Position numbers and translations under genes: made by a program. The notes under the pieces are model-generated. The model searched no databases. It was not told where the DNA came from and saw only the letters and a list, made by a program, of their open reading frames with translations. Shown one piece after another: positions 26,995-36,180 of a stretch of DNA of 64,000 nt. Origin of the DNA: Flavobacterium sp. ALD4 (lineage in GTDB: Bacteria > Bacteroidota > Bacteroidia > Flavobacteriales > Flavobacteriaceae); NCBI RefSeq assembly GCF_002836475.1, contig NZ_PJBJ01000029.1:166752-230751 (forward strand), given 5' to 3'. Position 1 is the first letter of the stretch, and every line of letters starts with the position of its first letter.

Positions 26995-27345
26995 ATGGCA
27001 ATAATAATAACTGACGAATGTATCAATTGTGGGGCTTGTGAACCGGAGTGCCCGAATACTGCAATATATGAAGGTGCAGATGATTGGAGATATAAAGATG
27101 GAACTAAGTTAAAAGGTAAAGTAATTTTGCAGGATGGGACTGAAGTTGATGCTGAAGATGCACAAACTCCAATTTCTGACGAAGTTTACTACATTGTTCC
27201 AGGAAAATGTACAGAATGCAAGGGTTTTCATGATGAACCGCAATGTGCCGCCGTATGTCCTGTGGATTGTTGTATTCCAGATGATGAACATGTGGAAACA
27301 GAAGAGACATTATTGAGTAGACAAGCATTTTTGCATAACGAATAA
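26995..27345 (+). CDS. Ferredoxin with two 4Fe-4S clusters
   Basis: 116 residues from the ATG at 26995 ([20 protein letters not shown]), preferred over an ATG 13 codons upstream because ferredoxins of this group begin with MAI-x-I. The first cluster motif is [13 protein letters not shown]. The second is [20 protein letters not shown], with a longer loop between its first two cysteines and an extra Cys after it. The middle insert (about residues 25-55) is acidic. It carries low-potential electrons in the cytosol. A matching promoter lies about 100 bases upstream. The divergent neighbour is the acyl-CoA reductase. Confidence 0.94.
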   Translation: MAIIITDECINCGACEPECPNTAIYEGADDWRYKDGTKLKGKVILQDGTEVDAEDAQTPISDEVYYIVPGKCTECKGFHDEPQCAAVCPVDCCIPDDEHVETEETLLSRQAFLHNE

Positions 27346-27369
27346 ATACCGAAGTTGTAAGAATAAAAT

Positions 27370-27406
27370 AAAAAATCCTGTTCGCCGTAGCGAACAGGAT
27401 TTTTTA
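27370..27406. terminator. Bidirectional terminator
   Basis: A hairpin with stem aaaaatcctgttcgc / gcgaacaggattttt and a four-base loop between convergent genes. Confidence 0.92.
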
Positions 27407-27436
27407 TTTTAGGACTAGACCTATAGAAAAAGAGTA

Positions 27437-27973
27437 TTATTGTTTAGCAATAGTATAAGTTGTGATGCTTACCGTATCAGTAGCTTCATCATAATTTTCT
27501 AAAACTAAATTTCCATTTGCAGTAAAATAACCGTAAGATGTATTATCCTTAGCTTTGTAGATATAATTGTTGTTTGAAGTTTTTCTCAAAATTGCTGATT
27601 TCTGGCCGTCAGTAGAGAACATAGTGTAGCTACTTTTGTCACTTGCAACCTGGTATTTCATTCCGTCTAATTCATAATAAGCAGAGCGGTCAACGTTAAT
27701 TAATTTGGTTATTCCGTTTTCTGTAATTTTTGTGGTAGCAGTAACTTCTACAGGACTTTCTTTGATGTCTTTATTTAAAATTTTGGAATTAGCATCTTTC
27801 AATTCAACACTTTGAGTTTCTTCTATTTCCTTAGTTTGGATTACTTGTTTATTACCGTCAGAGTCTTTTATCGTAGTGATATTAGTTTTAACTTCTGACT
27901 TTATATTTTTTTTCTGGGCTTGAATATTTATAGAAAATAAAAAAGCGGCCATTCCTAATATTATAATTTTCAT
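27437..27973 (-). CDS. Secreted hypothetical protein (178 aa)
   Basis: I choose ATG 27973 (MKIIILGMAAFLFSINIQAQ), since it gives a clear signal peptide; the frame runs 31 codons further up without one. The mature part is polar and repetitive: KSEVKTNITTIKDSDGNKQV, EIEETQSVELKDAN, then two strands about RSAYYELDGMKYQV and KASYGYFTANGNLVLENYDE-like text. It looks like a small periplasmic or surface protein. No family is recognised. It is transcribed alone. Confidence 0.78.
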   Translation of the reverse strand: MKIIILGMAAFLFSINIQAQKKNIKSEVKTNITTIKDSDGNKQVIQTKEIEETQSVELKDANSKILNKDIKESPVEVTATTKITENGITKLINVDRSAYYELDGMKYQVASDKSSYTMFSTDGQKSAILRKTSNNNYIYKAKDNTSYGYFTANGNLVLENYDEATDTVSITTYTIAKQ

Positions 27974-28092
27974 GATATTTAATTTTAATGATTTGTATAG
28001 TACTAATTTACAAGTTTTTGACTTCTTAAATGTTACAGAATTGCTGTAAATGGTTGTATTATTCACTCCAAAAATAAATTAATTGTACACTA

Positions 28093-28844
28093 TTATATCG
28101 TTTTGACTCTCTTTTTTGCTACAATGACATAGGTGTCGTATGCATAAGTTTTTCTATCTATCGTTTGTATGATTTCAAAACCATTCAAATACAAAAACAA
28201 TTGTATTTCATTTAACGTGAATACGCGAACAGTCGAATAATCAGTGGCAATCAACTCTTTTCCCAGGTCATTAATAATATAATATCTTGCTATCCAATCC
28301 AGCATGAAATTTTCCATTGAAGTGGTCTCCCAACTAATCTCCCTTAGATAGTGAACGCCTTCGTATTCTGCCTTATGAGTAATAAGTAGATTGTCAATTG
28401 CATAGGGAACGAATCGATTGGCATCTATGAAATCAAAAATAATAATCCCGTCATCAGTAATATTGTTATAGCGGGAAGTAAAAGTTTCGTTTACATCATC
28501 GTTAGAGATCAAATAACTGGTGGAGCGTCCTGTTATAATTATGGAGTCAACCTTTTTTTCGAGATTAAAATTTCGCATGTCCCCCAGAATAAAACGACAA
28601 TCTTTGGTTCTTTTTCTGCAATTGCGATCATGCTGCGGCTATAGTCCAATCCGGTATAATCTTGATTGTTTTCTTTAAATCGTTTAGCTAAATTCCCTTT
28701 GCCACTTCCTATTTCAAGTACAGTTTTACAGTTGTATTCTTGAATTAATTGATTGTAGAATTTATATTCATCATCATAATCAATAAAAGTTTGGTAGATG
28801 GCATCATAGATAGCGGCCTTTTTTCCATCATATAAGGTAGCCAT
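28093..28844 (-). pseudogene. Class I SAM-dependent methyltransferase, broken by a frameshift
   Basis: Two overlapping frames encode the halves of one methyltransferase. The upstream half (from ATG 28844) carries the SAM site TVLEIGSGKGNLAKRF and TGLDYSRSMIAIAEKEPK. It then runs into a nonsense tail. The expected continuation (DCRFILGDMRNF) is in the next frame and runs to 28093. The break is at the TTT run 28603-28605 (AAA on the coding strand), where one A appears to be missing. The joined product would have about 250 residues. The sequence is otherwise well preserved, so this is a recent mutation or a sequencing error. There is no slippery sequence for programmed shifting. Confidence 0.85.
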
Positions 28845-28950
28845 ATAGCGCTAATTTGTGTGATTTACTATCAAAGGTCTTTGTTGTTAAAGTGTGTTAC
28901 TTATCGTGGGTCAGTTTAATAACTCTTAAATTTAGGGGAAATTATGATAT

Positions 28951-28986
28951 AAAAAAAAGGGCTATCCACTGGATAGCCCTTTTTTA
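28951..28986 (-). terminator. Terminator downstream of the TonB receptor gene
   Basis: A hairpin with stem gggctatcca / tggatagccc flanked by A- and T-runs, 17 bases past the receptor stop. Confidence 0.9.
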
Positions 28987-29002
28987 AAAGTATGCTTAAG
29001 AA

Positions 29003-31786
29003 TTAGAATTTATAGTTCAACGATAAGTTAAACATTGTTCCTAATTGGCTAAAGTGATACCCATCATACGTCATTTGAGAATAACGTTGGTTAAAAGTAA
29101 TCAGATTAGATTGGTTTTGTACCTGTAAAGGATCACTTAAGAGTGTAGTACCAGCTGCATTTTCAGCTTTGAATTCCCATTCTGGTAAAACATTTAATAA
29201 GTTGTTTACATTTAATGATAAAGTAAGTTTTTCTGTAGCAGAAAATGTAACTCCTAAATCAGTAACCATTTTAGGGATAAACTCAGTTCTTAAGTCAGAA
29301 CTAAGACCAGCTTGGTTAAATGTGGTCTTTCCAAAATAAGTATTGTTAAGAGAAAAACCAAATTTTCCAATTTCGTAGTTAGATCCTAAGATCCACTTTG
29401 TTACGGGTCTGGAAGTAAACATTAAAGACTCAAGTGTTTGACCGAAGTTATCACTTTTTACTGGAGAAATTCTTTCGTTTTGGAAAGTGATATTTCCTGA
29501 TAAATTGAATCCTAATTTACCTTCACCTAATAAAATATTACTGTAATTGGCAACTACATCTAATCCAGAAGTTCTAGAATCAAAAGAGTTTTCAAACCAG
29601 GCTACCTCACCATATGGAGTAGATTTTATATCACCTAGAATAATTCTGTCTTCTACTTTGATGTTATAATAATCTATTGTGAAATTAAAGTCCCTAGAAG
29701 GCTTAACACCTATTCCAACAGTTACGTTAGTTGATTTTTCGGCATCTAATTTTGGAACACCAATTAAACGAGCCTGAGGAGAAACATTATTAATAATACC
29801 ACTTACTTGAATTCCTTCTCCAGCAACGAAAGAATATTGTGATTTTTGAGTGTAAATTTGGTGTAATGTAGGTGCTCTAAATCCAGTAGATAAAGATCCT
29901 CTTAATGTTACTTTATCCTCTGCAAATTTATATCTAGAACTTAACTTCCAAACAGTAGCTCCACCAAAATCGCTATAATCTTCATAACGAACCGTTCCGT
30001 TGATCAAGAAATCTTCAGTTACGTCAAACGCAACATCAAAATATCCACCTAAGTTGTAACGGTTCCATTTTCCTGAGTTTTCAGGTCTGTTTCCAGCAAA
30101 TGAATCTGCTCCAATTCCTTCCCATGAAGATTGTTCACCTTCGATAACTTCAAATGTTTCCGTTCTGATCTCAGATCCAAAACCAATACTGATTTTATCA
30201 GATAAAATTTTAGAGATATCTAAGTTACCTACAACATGATTGAAAGATGTTCCACCAGGTTTGAAGAAGATAGGACTGTTTTCTCTATATACATTAGCTC
30301 CATTCTCGTCTTTGATGTCTGATCTGTTGTGAGAATTATCTACGTTATACGTTTGAGTGTTACCACCAACAGTAATACTGGCATCAGTATTCCAACCGTT
30401 TTGAACTGCTTTGTATCCTAAAGTACCATTATAGTCATTCAAGTCACCTGTAAAAGTCGGTACGTATCCTTGGTAAGATGCTGGAGTTCCGTCTCCAAAG
30501 AAATCTTTTAGGTAAGGAAAGTCAGATAAAGTTCTCCAGTATGGAGTTCTGTAATTAGCGAATGAGTTTACTTTTTTGTAAACATAGGCTGCGTTATAGT
30601 ACAATTGAGTATTTTCCGATAAATCAAATCCACCATTTACTAAGAATTTAGCGGCAGCAGTTTCAGGAGAACCATTAATATTTCCAGCGTCCGGAGTCTT
30701 AGCTAGAAAATCATTTATTTGTGTTATTCCGTTCGAGTTGTCAGTTTTAATAGAGGCTGAATTAGCACCAGGGTAAACTTCTTTTTCTCCACCATCCCAG
30801 TAAATTGGATCATTTGGGTCAACGTAAATAAAGTCAGCATATTCTCCACCTGAAAGCGGCTTGTTATCTGGTCCAAGATTTTTTGTTCCTCCATCAACTT
30901 TACCAGGTCGGTTTGCTTGACTAACTTTAGAGAAATCTACTGTATAGTTAACGAAGCCTTTACCATTACCTACTTCAGAACCATTATTAAGACTTACTCC
31001 ATACATTTCTCCATCACCTTCAGCAGTTATACCACTTCTTACAGTTACTGATCCACCGTTTGTGCTTTTCTTTAAGATAATATTCATTACCCCAGCAATC
31101 GCATCAGAACCGTATTGTGCAGATGCACCATCACGAAGAATCTCTACTCTTTCGATAGCGTCAGTAGGTATAGCCGAGATATCAGCACCTGTTTCACCAC
31201 GTCCTGGAGACGTTTGAACATAAAGTAAAGAACTTAAGTTTTTACGCTTACCATTAATAAGGATTAACGTTCTACTTGGTCCCATGTTTCTAATCTCATA
31301 AGGATCTAATAAAGAAGTCGCATCATTTACCGGTGTTTGTACCGTATTAAAGGATGGGATTTTGTATTGTAAAGCTTTGTCAAATGAAGCTTGTCCAGTT
31401 GAAGCTAAGTCTTTTGCAGAAATTACGTCAATAGGTAGAGCGGTTGTGGTATTACTCCTAGGAGCAGTTCTCGACCCTGTTACTATAATTTCTTGCAGTG
31501 CCTGTCCGCCTTCTTCTGATAAAACAACATTAATTGTAGAACCTGTTGCGGCCTTTTCTACGTTGGTAAAACCAATGTAGCTAAAAATGATTGTGGCGCC
31601 TTCTTGAACTTTAATTTTGTAAGCACCATCAATATTGGTAGATACTCCGTTTTGTGTTCCTTTCTCGACGATGTTAACACCGGGAAGCGCTGCTCCAGAA
31701 GCATCTTTTACTACACCAGAAATTTCTTTTTGGGCAAAAAGAAAACTGACGTTTAGCAGTAAAAATAATAATGTAATTTTTTTCAT
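29003..31786 (-). CDS. TonB-dependent outer-membrane receptor with CarboxypepD_reg-like domain
   Basis: A 927-residue protein. Signal peptide residues 1-18 (ending VSFLFAQ) is followed by a carboxypeptidase-regulatory-like beta-sandwich (about 20-95, GVVKDASGAALPGVNIVEKG). Next come a TonB box region EIIVTGSR, a plug domain (RNMGPSRTLILINGKR, RVEILRDGASAQYGSDAIAG) and a barrel ending MFNLSLNYKF. It imports a large substrate through the outer membrane using TonB energy. No SusD partner lies next to it, so it is not a standard polysaccharide utilisation locus. The substrate cannot be told; siderophore or vitamin uptake are possible. A -7 box lies 40 bases upstream. Confidence 0.95.
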   Translation of the reverse strand: MKKITLLFLLLNVSFLFAQKEISGVVKDASGAALPGVNIVEKGTQNGVSTNIDGAYKIKVQEGATIIFSYIGFTNVEKAATGSTINVVLSEEGGQALQEIIVTGSRTAPRSNTTTALPIDVISAKDLASTGQASFDKALQYKIPSFNTVQTPVNDATSLLDPYEIRNMGPSRTLILINGKRKNLSSLLYVQTSPGRGETGADISAIPTDAIERVEILRDGASAQYGSDAIAGVMNIILKKSTNGGSVTVRSGITAEGDGEMYGVSLNNGSEVGNGKGFVNYTVDFSKVSQANRPGKVDGGTKNLGPDNKPLSGGEYADFIYVDPNDPIYWDGGEKEVYPGANSASIKTDNSNGITQINDFLAKTPDAGNINGSPETAAAKFLVNGGFDLSENTQLYYNAAYVYKKVNSFANYRTPYWRTLSDFPYLKDFFGDGTPASYQGYVPTFTGDLNDYNGTLGYKAVQNGWNTDASITVGGNTQTYNVDNSHNRSDIKDENGANVYRENSPIFFKPGGTSFNHVVGNLDISKILSDKISIGFGSEIRTETFEVIEGEQSSWEGIGADSFAGNRPENSGKWNRYNLGGYFDVAFDVTEDFLINGTVRYEDYSDFGGATVWKLSSRYKFAEDKVTLRGSLSTGFRAPTLHQIYTQKSQYSFVAGEGIQVSGIINNVSPQARLIGVPKLDAEKSTNVTVGIGVKPSRDFNFTIDYYNIKVEDRIILGDIKSTPYGEVAWFENSFDSRTSGLDVVANYSNILLGEGKLGFNLSGNITFQNERISPVKSDNFGQTLESLMFTSRPVTKWILGSNYEIGKFGFSLNNTYFGKTTFNQAGLSSDLRTEFIPKMVTDLGVTFSATEKLTLSLNVNNLLNVLPEWEFKAENAAGTTLLSDPLQVQNQSNLITFNQRYSQMTYDGYHFSQLGTMFNLSLNYKF

Positions 31787-31826
31787 AATAAGTTAATTTG
31801 GTTTTTGTTTAGTTTTATTTCTACGG

Positions 31827-31834
31827 CAAATATA
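31827..31834 (-). promoter_or_regulatory. -7 promoter element for the TonB receptor gene
   Basis: On the minus strand the bases read TATATTTG, an exact TAnnTTTG box, 40 bases before the ATG. A TTTTG lies 12 bases upstream, closer than the usual 17-23, so the -33 element is uncertain. Confidence 0.5.
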
Positions 31835-31937
31835 AAATTTTTTTAACAAAACATTAGTAAAAACGGTGTTTTTATGAATAATGTTATTTAATTACTGTTA
31901 ATCTATTGTTTTTTCTTACGAAGCATTTATTAAATAT

Positions 31938-31945
31938 TATATTTG
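31938..31945 (+). promoter_or_regulatory. -7 promoter element for ychF
   Basis: Exact TATATTTG. The predicted start of transcription near 31950 lies downstream of a TTG at 31943, which excludes that TTG as the ychF start and supports the ATG at 32009. Confidence 0.55.
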
Positions 31946-32008
31946 CAAAATTTTAAAGTAAACATTAAAGCTTATAGGGGTAAAAGACTATATGTAAACA
32001 TAAATATC

Positions 32009-33103
32009 ATGAAAGCAGGAATTGTAGGATTACCAAATGTGGGAAAATCAACTTTATTTAATTGTTTGTCGAATGCAAAAGCTCAAAGTGCAAATTTTCC
32101 TTTTTGTACCATTGAGCCTAACATAGGTGTAGTAAATGTACCAGACTCAAGAATTGAAAAGTTAGAAGAATTGGTTAAACCGGAACGTGTACAAATGGCA
32201 ACTGTTGATATTGTGGATATCGCAGGCTTGGTAAAAGGAGCTAGTAAAGGGGAAGGCTTAGGAAATCAATTTCTAGGTAACATTAGAGAATGTAATGCTA
32301 TTATTCATGTGCTACGTTGTTTTGATAATGATAATATCGTTCACGTTGATGGGAATGTTAACCCAATCAGGGATAAAGAAACTATTGATATTGAGTTGCA
32401 GTTGAAAGATCTTGAAAACGTTGAAAAACGTTTGGAGAAAGTAAACCGTGCTGCCAAAACTGGTAATAAAGAAGCGCAAACTGAAAAAGCGCTGTTAGAT
32501 CGAATTAGAGAAACGCTGTTGCAAGCTAAGTCGGCAAGAATAGTCATTCCTCAAAATAACGATGAAGAGTTGTTAATGGAAGCTTTTCAATTGATTACAG
32601 CAAAGCCGGTCTTATATGTTTGTAATGTAGACGAAAATTCTGCTGTGAGCGGAAATAAATATGTAGATCAGGTTCGTGAATTGGTAAAAGATGAAGATGC
32701 AGAGGTTATTATTCTTTCTGTAGGAGCAGAGGCTGATATCACCGAATTGGAAAGTTACGAAGAGCGTCAAGTTTTTCTGGAAGATATGGGGTTAACTGAG
32801 CCAGGTGCGTCAGTTTTAATTAGAGCAGCTTATAAATTATTAAAGCAACAGACTTATTTTACAGCAGGTGTAAAAGAGGTTAGAGCGTGGACAATAGATG
32901 TTGGGTCAACTGCGCCACAAGCAGCAGGAGTGATTCATACAGATTTCGAAAAAGGATTTATCCGTGCTGAAGTGATTGCTTATGAAGATTTCGTTCATTA
33001 CGGTTCAGAAGCAAAATGTAAAGAAGCAGGAAAATTTAAAGTAGAAGGAAAAGAATATATCGTTAAGGATGGAGATGTAATGCATTTTAGATTTAACGTG
33101 TAA
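32009..33103 (+). CDS. ychF: Redox-regulated ATPase YchF
   Basis: 364 residues from ATG 32009 (MKAGIVGLPNVGKSTLF). It has an Obg-family P-loop, G3 DIAGLVKGASKGEGLG, and a G4 element NVDEN in place of NKxD, the change that makes YchF prefer ATP. A coiled-coil insert occupies about residues 130-190. A C-terminal TGS domain holds HTDFEKGFIRAEV and YIVKDGDVMHFRFNV. It binds ribosomes and modulates stress responses. Length and motifs match the family. It is monocistronic, with its own -7 box and terminator, and divergent from the TonB receptor. Confidence 0.96.
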   Translation: MKAGIVGLPNVGKSTLFNCLSNAKAQSANFPFCTIEPNIGVVNVPDSRIEKLEELVKPERVQMATVDIVDIAGLVKGASKGEGLGNQFLGNIRECNAIIHVLRCFDNDNIVHVDGNVNPIRDKETIDIELQLKDLENVEKRLEKVNRAAKTGNKEAQTEKALLDRIRETLLQAKSARIVIPQNNDEELLMEAFQLITAKPVLYVCNVDENSAVSGNKYVDQVRELVKDEDAEVIILSVGAEADITELESYEERQVFLEDMGLTEPGASVLIRAAYKLLKQQTYFTAGVKEVRAWTIDVGSTAPQAAGVIHTDFEKGFIRAEVIAYEDFVHYGSEAKCKEAGKFKVEGKEYIVKDGDVMHFRFNV

Positions 33104-33135
33104 GAATAAAAGAGAAAATAAAACAAAGAATATAG

Positions 33136-33168
33136 AAAACCGTAGAAGTAATTTTACGGTTTTTTTTT
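33136..33168 (+). terminator. Terminator after ychF
   Basis: A hairpin with stem aaaaccgta / tacggtttt followed by nine T, about 35 bases past the ychF stop. Confidence 0.85.
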
Positions 33169-33199
33169 GTGCCTATTTAATATAGAACACTTTCTTTAG

Positions 33200-33235
33200 T
33201 ACCTATTTCCAGCTTTCCGTTTCCATCTGGGGCAA
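33200..33235. repeat. REP-like repeat fragment, copy C
   Basis: Bases near ccagctttccgtttccatct followed by ggggca match the right-hand end of copy A (ctttccactaccatctgggg). The rest of the unit is missing. Confidence 0.5.
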
Positions 33236-33398
33236 ATAAAAGAAACAACATCATTTTTGATAAATTTTCAAAACACTTCAAGATTCGAAATTCCGAGTTG
33301 AATATTCAACCTTATTTTTAAATTTTGAAGGATGAGTCTAGCGTGTCGAAATTTGAAAACTCGTTTTTTTTTAGTATATTTAGGGAAATAAAAGAACC

Positions 33399-33920
33399 AT
33401 GAAAATTATAGCCTTTGGTGCAAGCCCTAGTAAAAACTCTATCAATAAAAAATTAGCGACTTATGCTGCTGGTTTATTTGAAAATGGGGAAGTGGAAGTG
33501 CTTGATTTAAATTCGTACCGTATGCCAGTATTCAGTGTGGATATTGAAGAAGAAATGGGGGAGCATCCTTTAGCGCAAAAGTTTTTGGATAAAATTGCCG
33601 GTGCCAATATTCTGGTGGTTTCGATGGCGGAAAATAACGGTAATTATTCTGTGGCTTTTAAAAATGTTTTTGATTGGTGTACCAGAATAAACGCCAAAGT
33701 TTTTCAAGAAAAACCTATGCTGCTTATGGCGACTTCAACTGGGGCAAAAGGAGGAGTAAATGTATTGGGAATAGCTAAAGACGCTTTCCCTTATTATGGT
33801 GGAAATATCAAAGCAACGTTCTTACTGCCCAGCTTTGATGTTAATTTCGATATTGAAAACGGTAAAATTTCCAATCCCGAATTCGATAAACAATTGAAAG
33901 AAATTGTGAGGAATTTTTAA
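33399..33920 (+). CDS. NAD(P)H-dependent FMN reductase
   Basis: A 173-residue flavodoxin-like protein. The phosphate loop FGASPSKNSINKKLA is at the N-terminus, followed by VEVLDLNSYRMPVFSVD, VSMAENNGNYSVAFKNVFDW and LLMATSTGAKGGVNVLG, the layout of the NADPH-dependent FMN/azo/chromate reductase group. It transfers electrons from NAD(P)H through bound FMN to quinones or other acceptors in the cytosol. The specific acceptor is unknown. It stands alone between ychF and parE, same direction. Confidence 0.9.
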   Translation: MKIIAFGASPSKNSINKKLATYAAGLFENGEVEVLDLNSYRMPVFSVDIEEEMGEHPLAQKFLDKIAGANILVVSMAENNGNYSVAFKNVFDWCTRINAKVFQEKPMLLMATSTGAKGGVNVLGIAKDAFPYYGGNIKATFLLPSFDVNFDIENGKISNPEFDKQLKEIVRNF

Positions 33921-34062
33921 ATGTAAAATTGTAATGGTTCTCCTTAAGGATTAAATTGCGTGCAAAGACGGTTGTCAATATCATTCTTAATAACTTTGAG
34001 GGCTTACCCTTTTAAAATATATTGAGATATCCTATATTAGCACAAAATCCACAAAATTTAAA

Positions 34063-35925
34063 ATGTCAGATCAAAATCAATATACCGAAGATAATATTCG
34101 ATCGCTCGATTGGAAAGAGCACATCCGTATGCGTCCTGGTATGTATATTGGGAAATTGGGTGATGGTTCTTCTCCTGATGATGGGATTTATATTCTTTTA
34201 AAGGAGGTGCTAGACAACTGTATCGATGAATTCGTTATGGGTGCCGGTAAAACAATCGAAGTTACCATTAAGGATAAAACGGTTAACGTTAGGGATTACG
34301 GTCGTGGAATTCCTCTTGGGAAAGTGATTGACGTAGTTTCTAAGATGAATACGGGAGGGAAATATGATTCTTTGGCTTTTAAGAAGTCAGTTGGTTTGAA
34401 CGGAGTGGGAACAAAGGCAGTAAATGCTTTATCCAACTACTTTCGTGTGGAATCTGTTCGTGATGAGAAACAAAAAGCCGCTGAGTTTTCAGCAGGTAAT
34501 TTGATGCTGGAAGAGGATATTATTGATACTACAAAAAGAAAAGGAACTAAGGTTACTTTCATTCCGGATGAAGCCATTTTTAAAAATTACAAATACCGCT
34601 ATGAGTATGTAATCAAGATGGTGAAGAATTATTGTTACCTAAATAATGGACTGACAATAATATTCAACGGAGAAAAATATTTTTCTGAAAATGGTCTGAA
34701 AGATTTATTGGAAGAAACAATTCATGCCGATGATTTAGAATATCCAATCATTCACTTGAAAGGAGAGGATATTGAAATCGCATTAACACACAGTAAAACA
34801 CAATATAGCGAAGAGTATCATTCGTTTGTAAACGGACAGAATACCACACACGGAGGAACGCATCTCGCGGCTTATCGTGAAGCCATTGTAAAAACCATCC
34901 GTGAGTTTTACAATAAAAGTTTTGAAGCGTCAGATGTACGGAAATCGATTGTAAGCGCTATCAGTATCAAAGTTATGGAGCCGGTATTTGAATCACAAAC
35001 TAAAACTAAGTTGGGTTCTGCTGACATGGGATCAGAACCGGGGATGCCATCAGTGCGTACTTTTATCAATGATTTTGTAAAAACGAAACTTGACAACTAC
35101 CTGCATAGAAATACGGCCACTGCAGACGCTTTACTGCGCAAAATTCTTCAGGCGGAACGGGAACGAAAAGAATTATCCGGCATTCGAAAATTAGCCAAAG
35201 ACAGGGCTAAAAAATCGAATTTGCACAACAAAAAATTAAGGGATTGTCGCGCACATCTTACCGATACAAAAAACCCAAGGAATCTGGAAAGTACGCTTTT
35301 TATTACTGAGGGGGATTCTGCATCGGGTTCCATCACGAAATCTCGGGATGTGAATACACAAGCCGTTTTTAGTTTGCGTGGAAAACCTTTGAACTCCTAC
35401 GGCATGAACAAAAAAATTGTTTATGAAAATGAGGAGTTCAATTTATTGCAGGCTGCATTGGACATTGAAGATGACATGGAGAACCTGCGTTACAATAATA
35501 TTGTTATTGCAACGGATGCAGATGTTGATGGAATGCACATTCGCTTGTTATTGATTACTTTTTTCCTGCAATTTTTCCCTGAATTGATAAAAGAAGGGCA
35601 TTTGTATATTTTGCAAACACCGCTTTTCAGGGTACGAAACAAGAAAGAAACAATTTATTGTTATTCTGATGAAGAACGAAAAGCAGCCATTGAAAAACTG
35701 AAGCCAAAACCCGAAATCACGCGATTTAAAGGTTTGGGAGAGATATCACCAGATGAGTTTAAAAACTTTATTGGAGACACGATTCGCCTTGACCCCGTTA
35801 TGATGGATAAGAACACATCCATTGAGCAATTATTGTCTTTCTACATGGGAAAAAATACGCCAGACCGACAAGAATTTATTATCAAGAACTTGAAAGTGGA
35901 GTTGGACGTGATTGAAGCGGTATAA
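34063..35925 (+). CDS. parE: DNA topoisomerase IV subunit B
   Basis: A 620-residue type IIA topoisomerase ATPase subunit. The GHKL ATPase shows [25 protein letters not shown] and [14 protein letters not shown]. The transducer lysine is in the QTKTKLGS segment. The Toprim domain shows [11 protein letters not shown] and [10 protein letters not shown]. It supplies ATP-driven strand passage for decatenation. The pairing with a parC-type subunit 255 bases downstream, rather than gyrA, supports topoisomerase IV instead of gyrase. Length agrees with ParE of Bacteroidota. A small gene sits between the two subunits. Confidence 0.94.
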   Translation: MSDQNQYTEDNIRSLDWKEHIRMRPGMYIGKLGDGSSPDDGIYILLKEVLDNCIDEFVMGAGKTIEVTIKDKTVNVRDYGRGIPLGKVIDVVSKMNTGGKYDSLAFKKSVGLNGVGTKAVNALSNYFRVESVRDEKQKAAEFSAGNLMLEEDIIDTTKRKGTKVTFIPDEAIFKNYKYRYEYVIKMVKNYCYLNNGLTIIFNGEKYFSENGLKDLLEETIHADDLEYPIIHLKGEDIEIALTHSKTQYSEEYHSFVNGQNTTHGGTHLAAYREAIVKTIREFYNKSFEASDVRKSIVSAISIKVMEPVFESQTKTKLGSADMGSEPGMPSVRTFINDFVKTKLDNYLHRNTATADALLRKILQAERERKELSGIRKLAKDRAKKSNLHNKKLRDCRAHLTDTKNPRNLESTLFITEGDSASGSITKSRDVNTQAVFSLRGKPLNSYGMNKKIVYENEEFNLLQAALDIEDDMENLRYNNIVIATDADVDGMHIRLLLITFFLQFFPELIKEGHLYILQTPLFRVRNKKETIYCYSDEERKAAIEKLKPKPEITRFKGLGEISPDEFKNFIGDTIRLDPVMMDKNTSIEQLLSFYMGKNTPDRQEFIIKNLKVELDVIEAV

Positions 35926-35944
35926 AATTAAAGATAGTAGTACC

Positions 35945-36130
35945 ATGATTAAAAAAAGACATCTTATCTATATTATTTTGACTTTTAGTATTGCTTTTTC
36001 GGCTACCTTTTTTATGATAAAAAGTAATGATCATAAAGAATGCGGAACTGTGATAAAAAAGGTGATAGATAAAAATGGAAAGGAAGTAGCAACTACAGAG
36101 CATGTTTGTCAAGAAAAATATTCTTTTTAA
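35945..36130 (+). CDS. Small anchored protein between parE and parC (61 aa)
   Basis: The frame from ATG 35945 gives 61 residues: MIKKRHLIYIILTFSIAFSA is a hydrophobic anchor or signal sequence, followed by a short polar part with two cysteines (KECGTVIKK, EHVCQEKYSF). A TTG start 11 codons up would overlap parE; the ATG avoids this. It is in the same direction as both topoisomerase genes and 50 bases before parC, so it is probably co-transcribed. Two cysteines about 20 residues apart could form a periplasmic disulfide. I recognise no family. Confidence 0.65.
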   Translation: MIKKRHLIYIILTFSIAFSATFFMIKSNDHKECGTVIKKVIDKNGKEVATTEHVCQEKYSF

Positions 36131-36180
36131 GGATTACAAATTTAAAATATAATTAGTTACTATTCAATAGGATTTATTAA

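Noticed and set aside
28539..28605. Programmed frameshifting in the methyltransferase gene
   Set aside because: No slippery heptamer and no downstream structure are seen at the AAA run; an accidental deletion is simpler.
31943..32008. A longer ychF protein starting at TTG 31943
   Set aside because: The TTG lies in the -7 box, upstream of the predicted transcript start, and family members begin MKAGIVGLPN.
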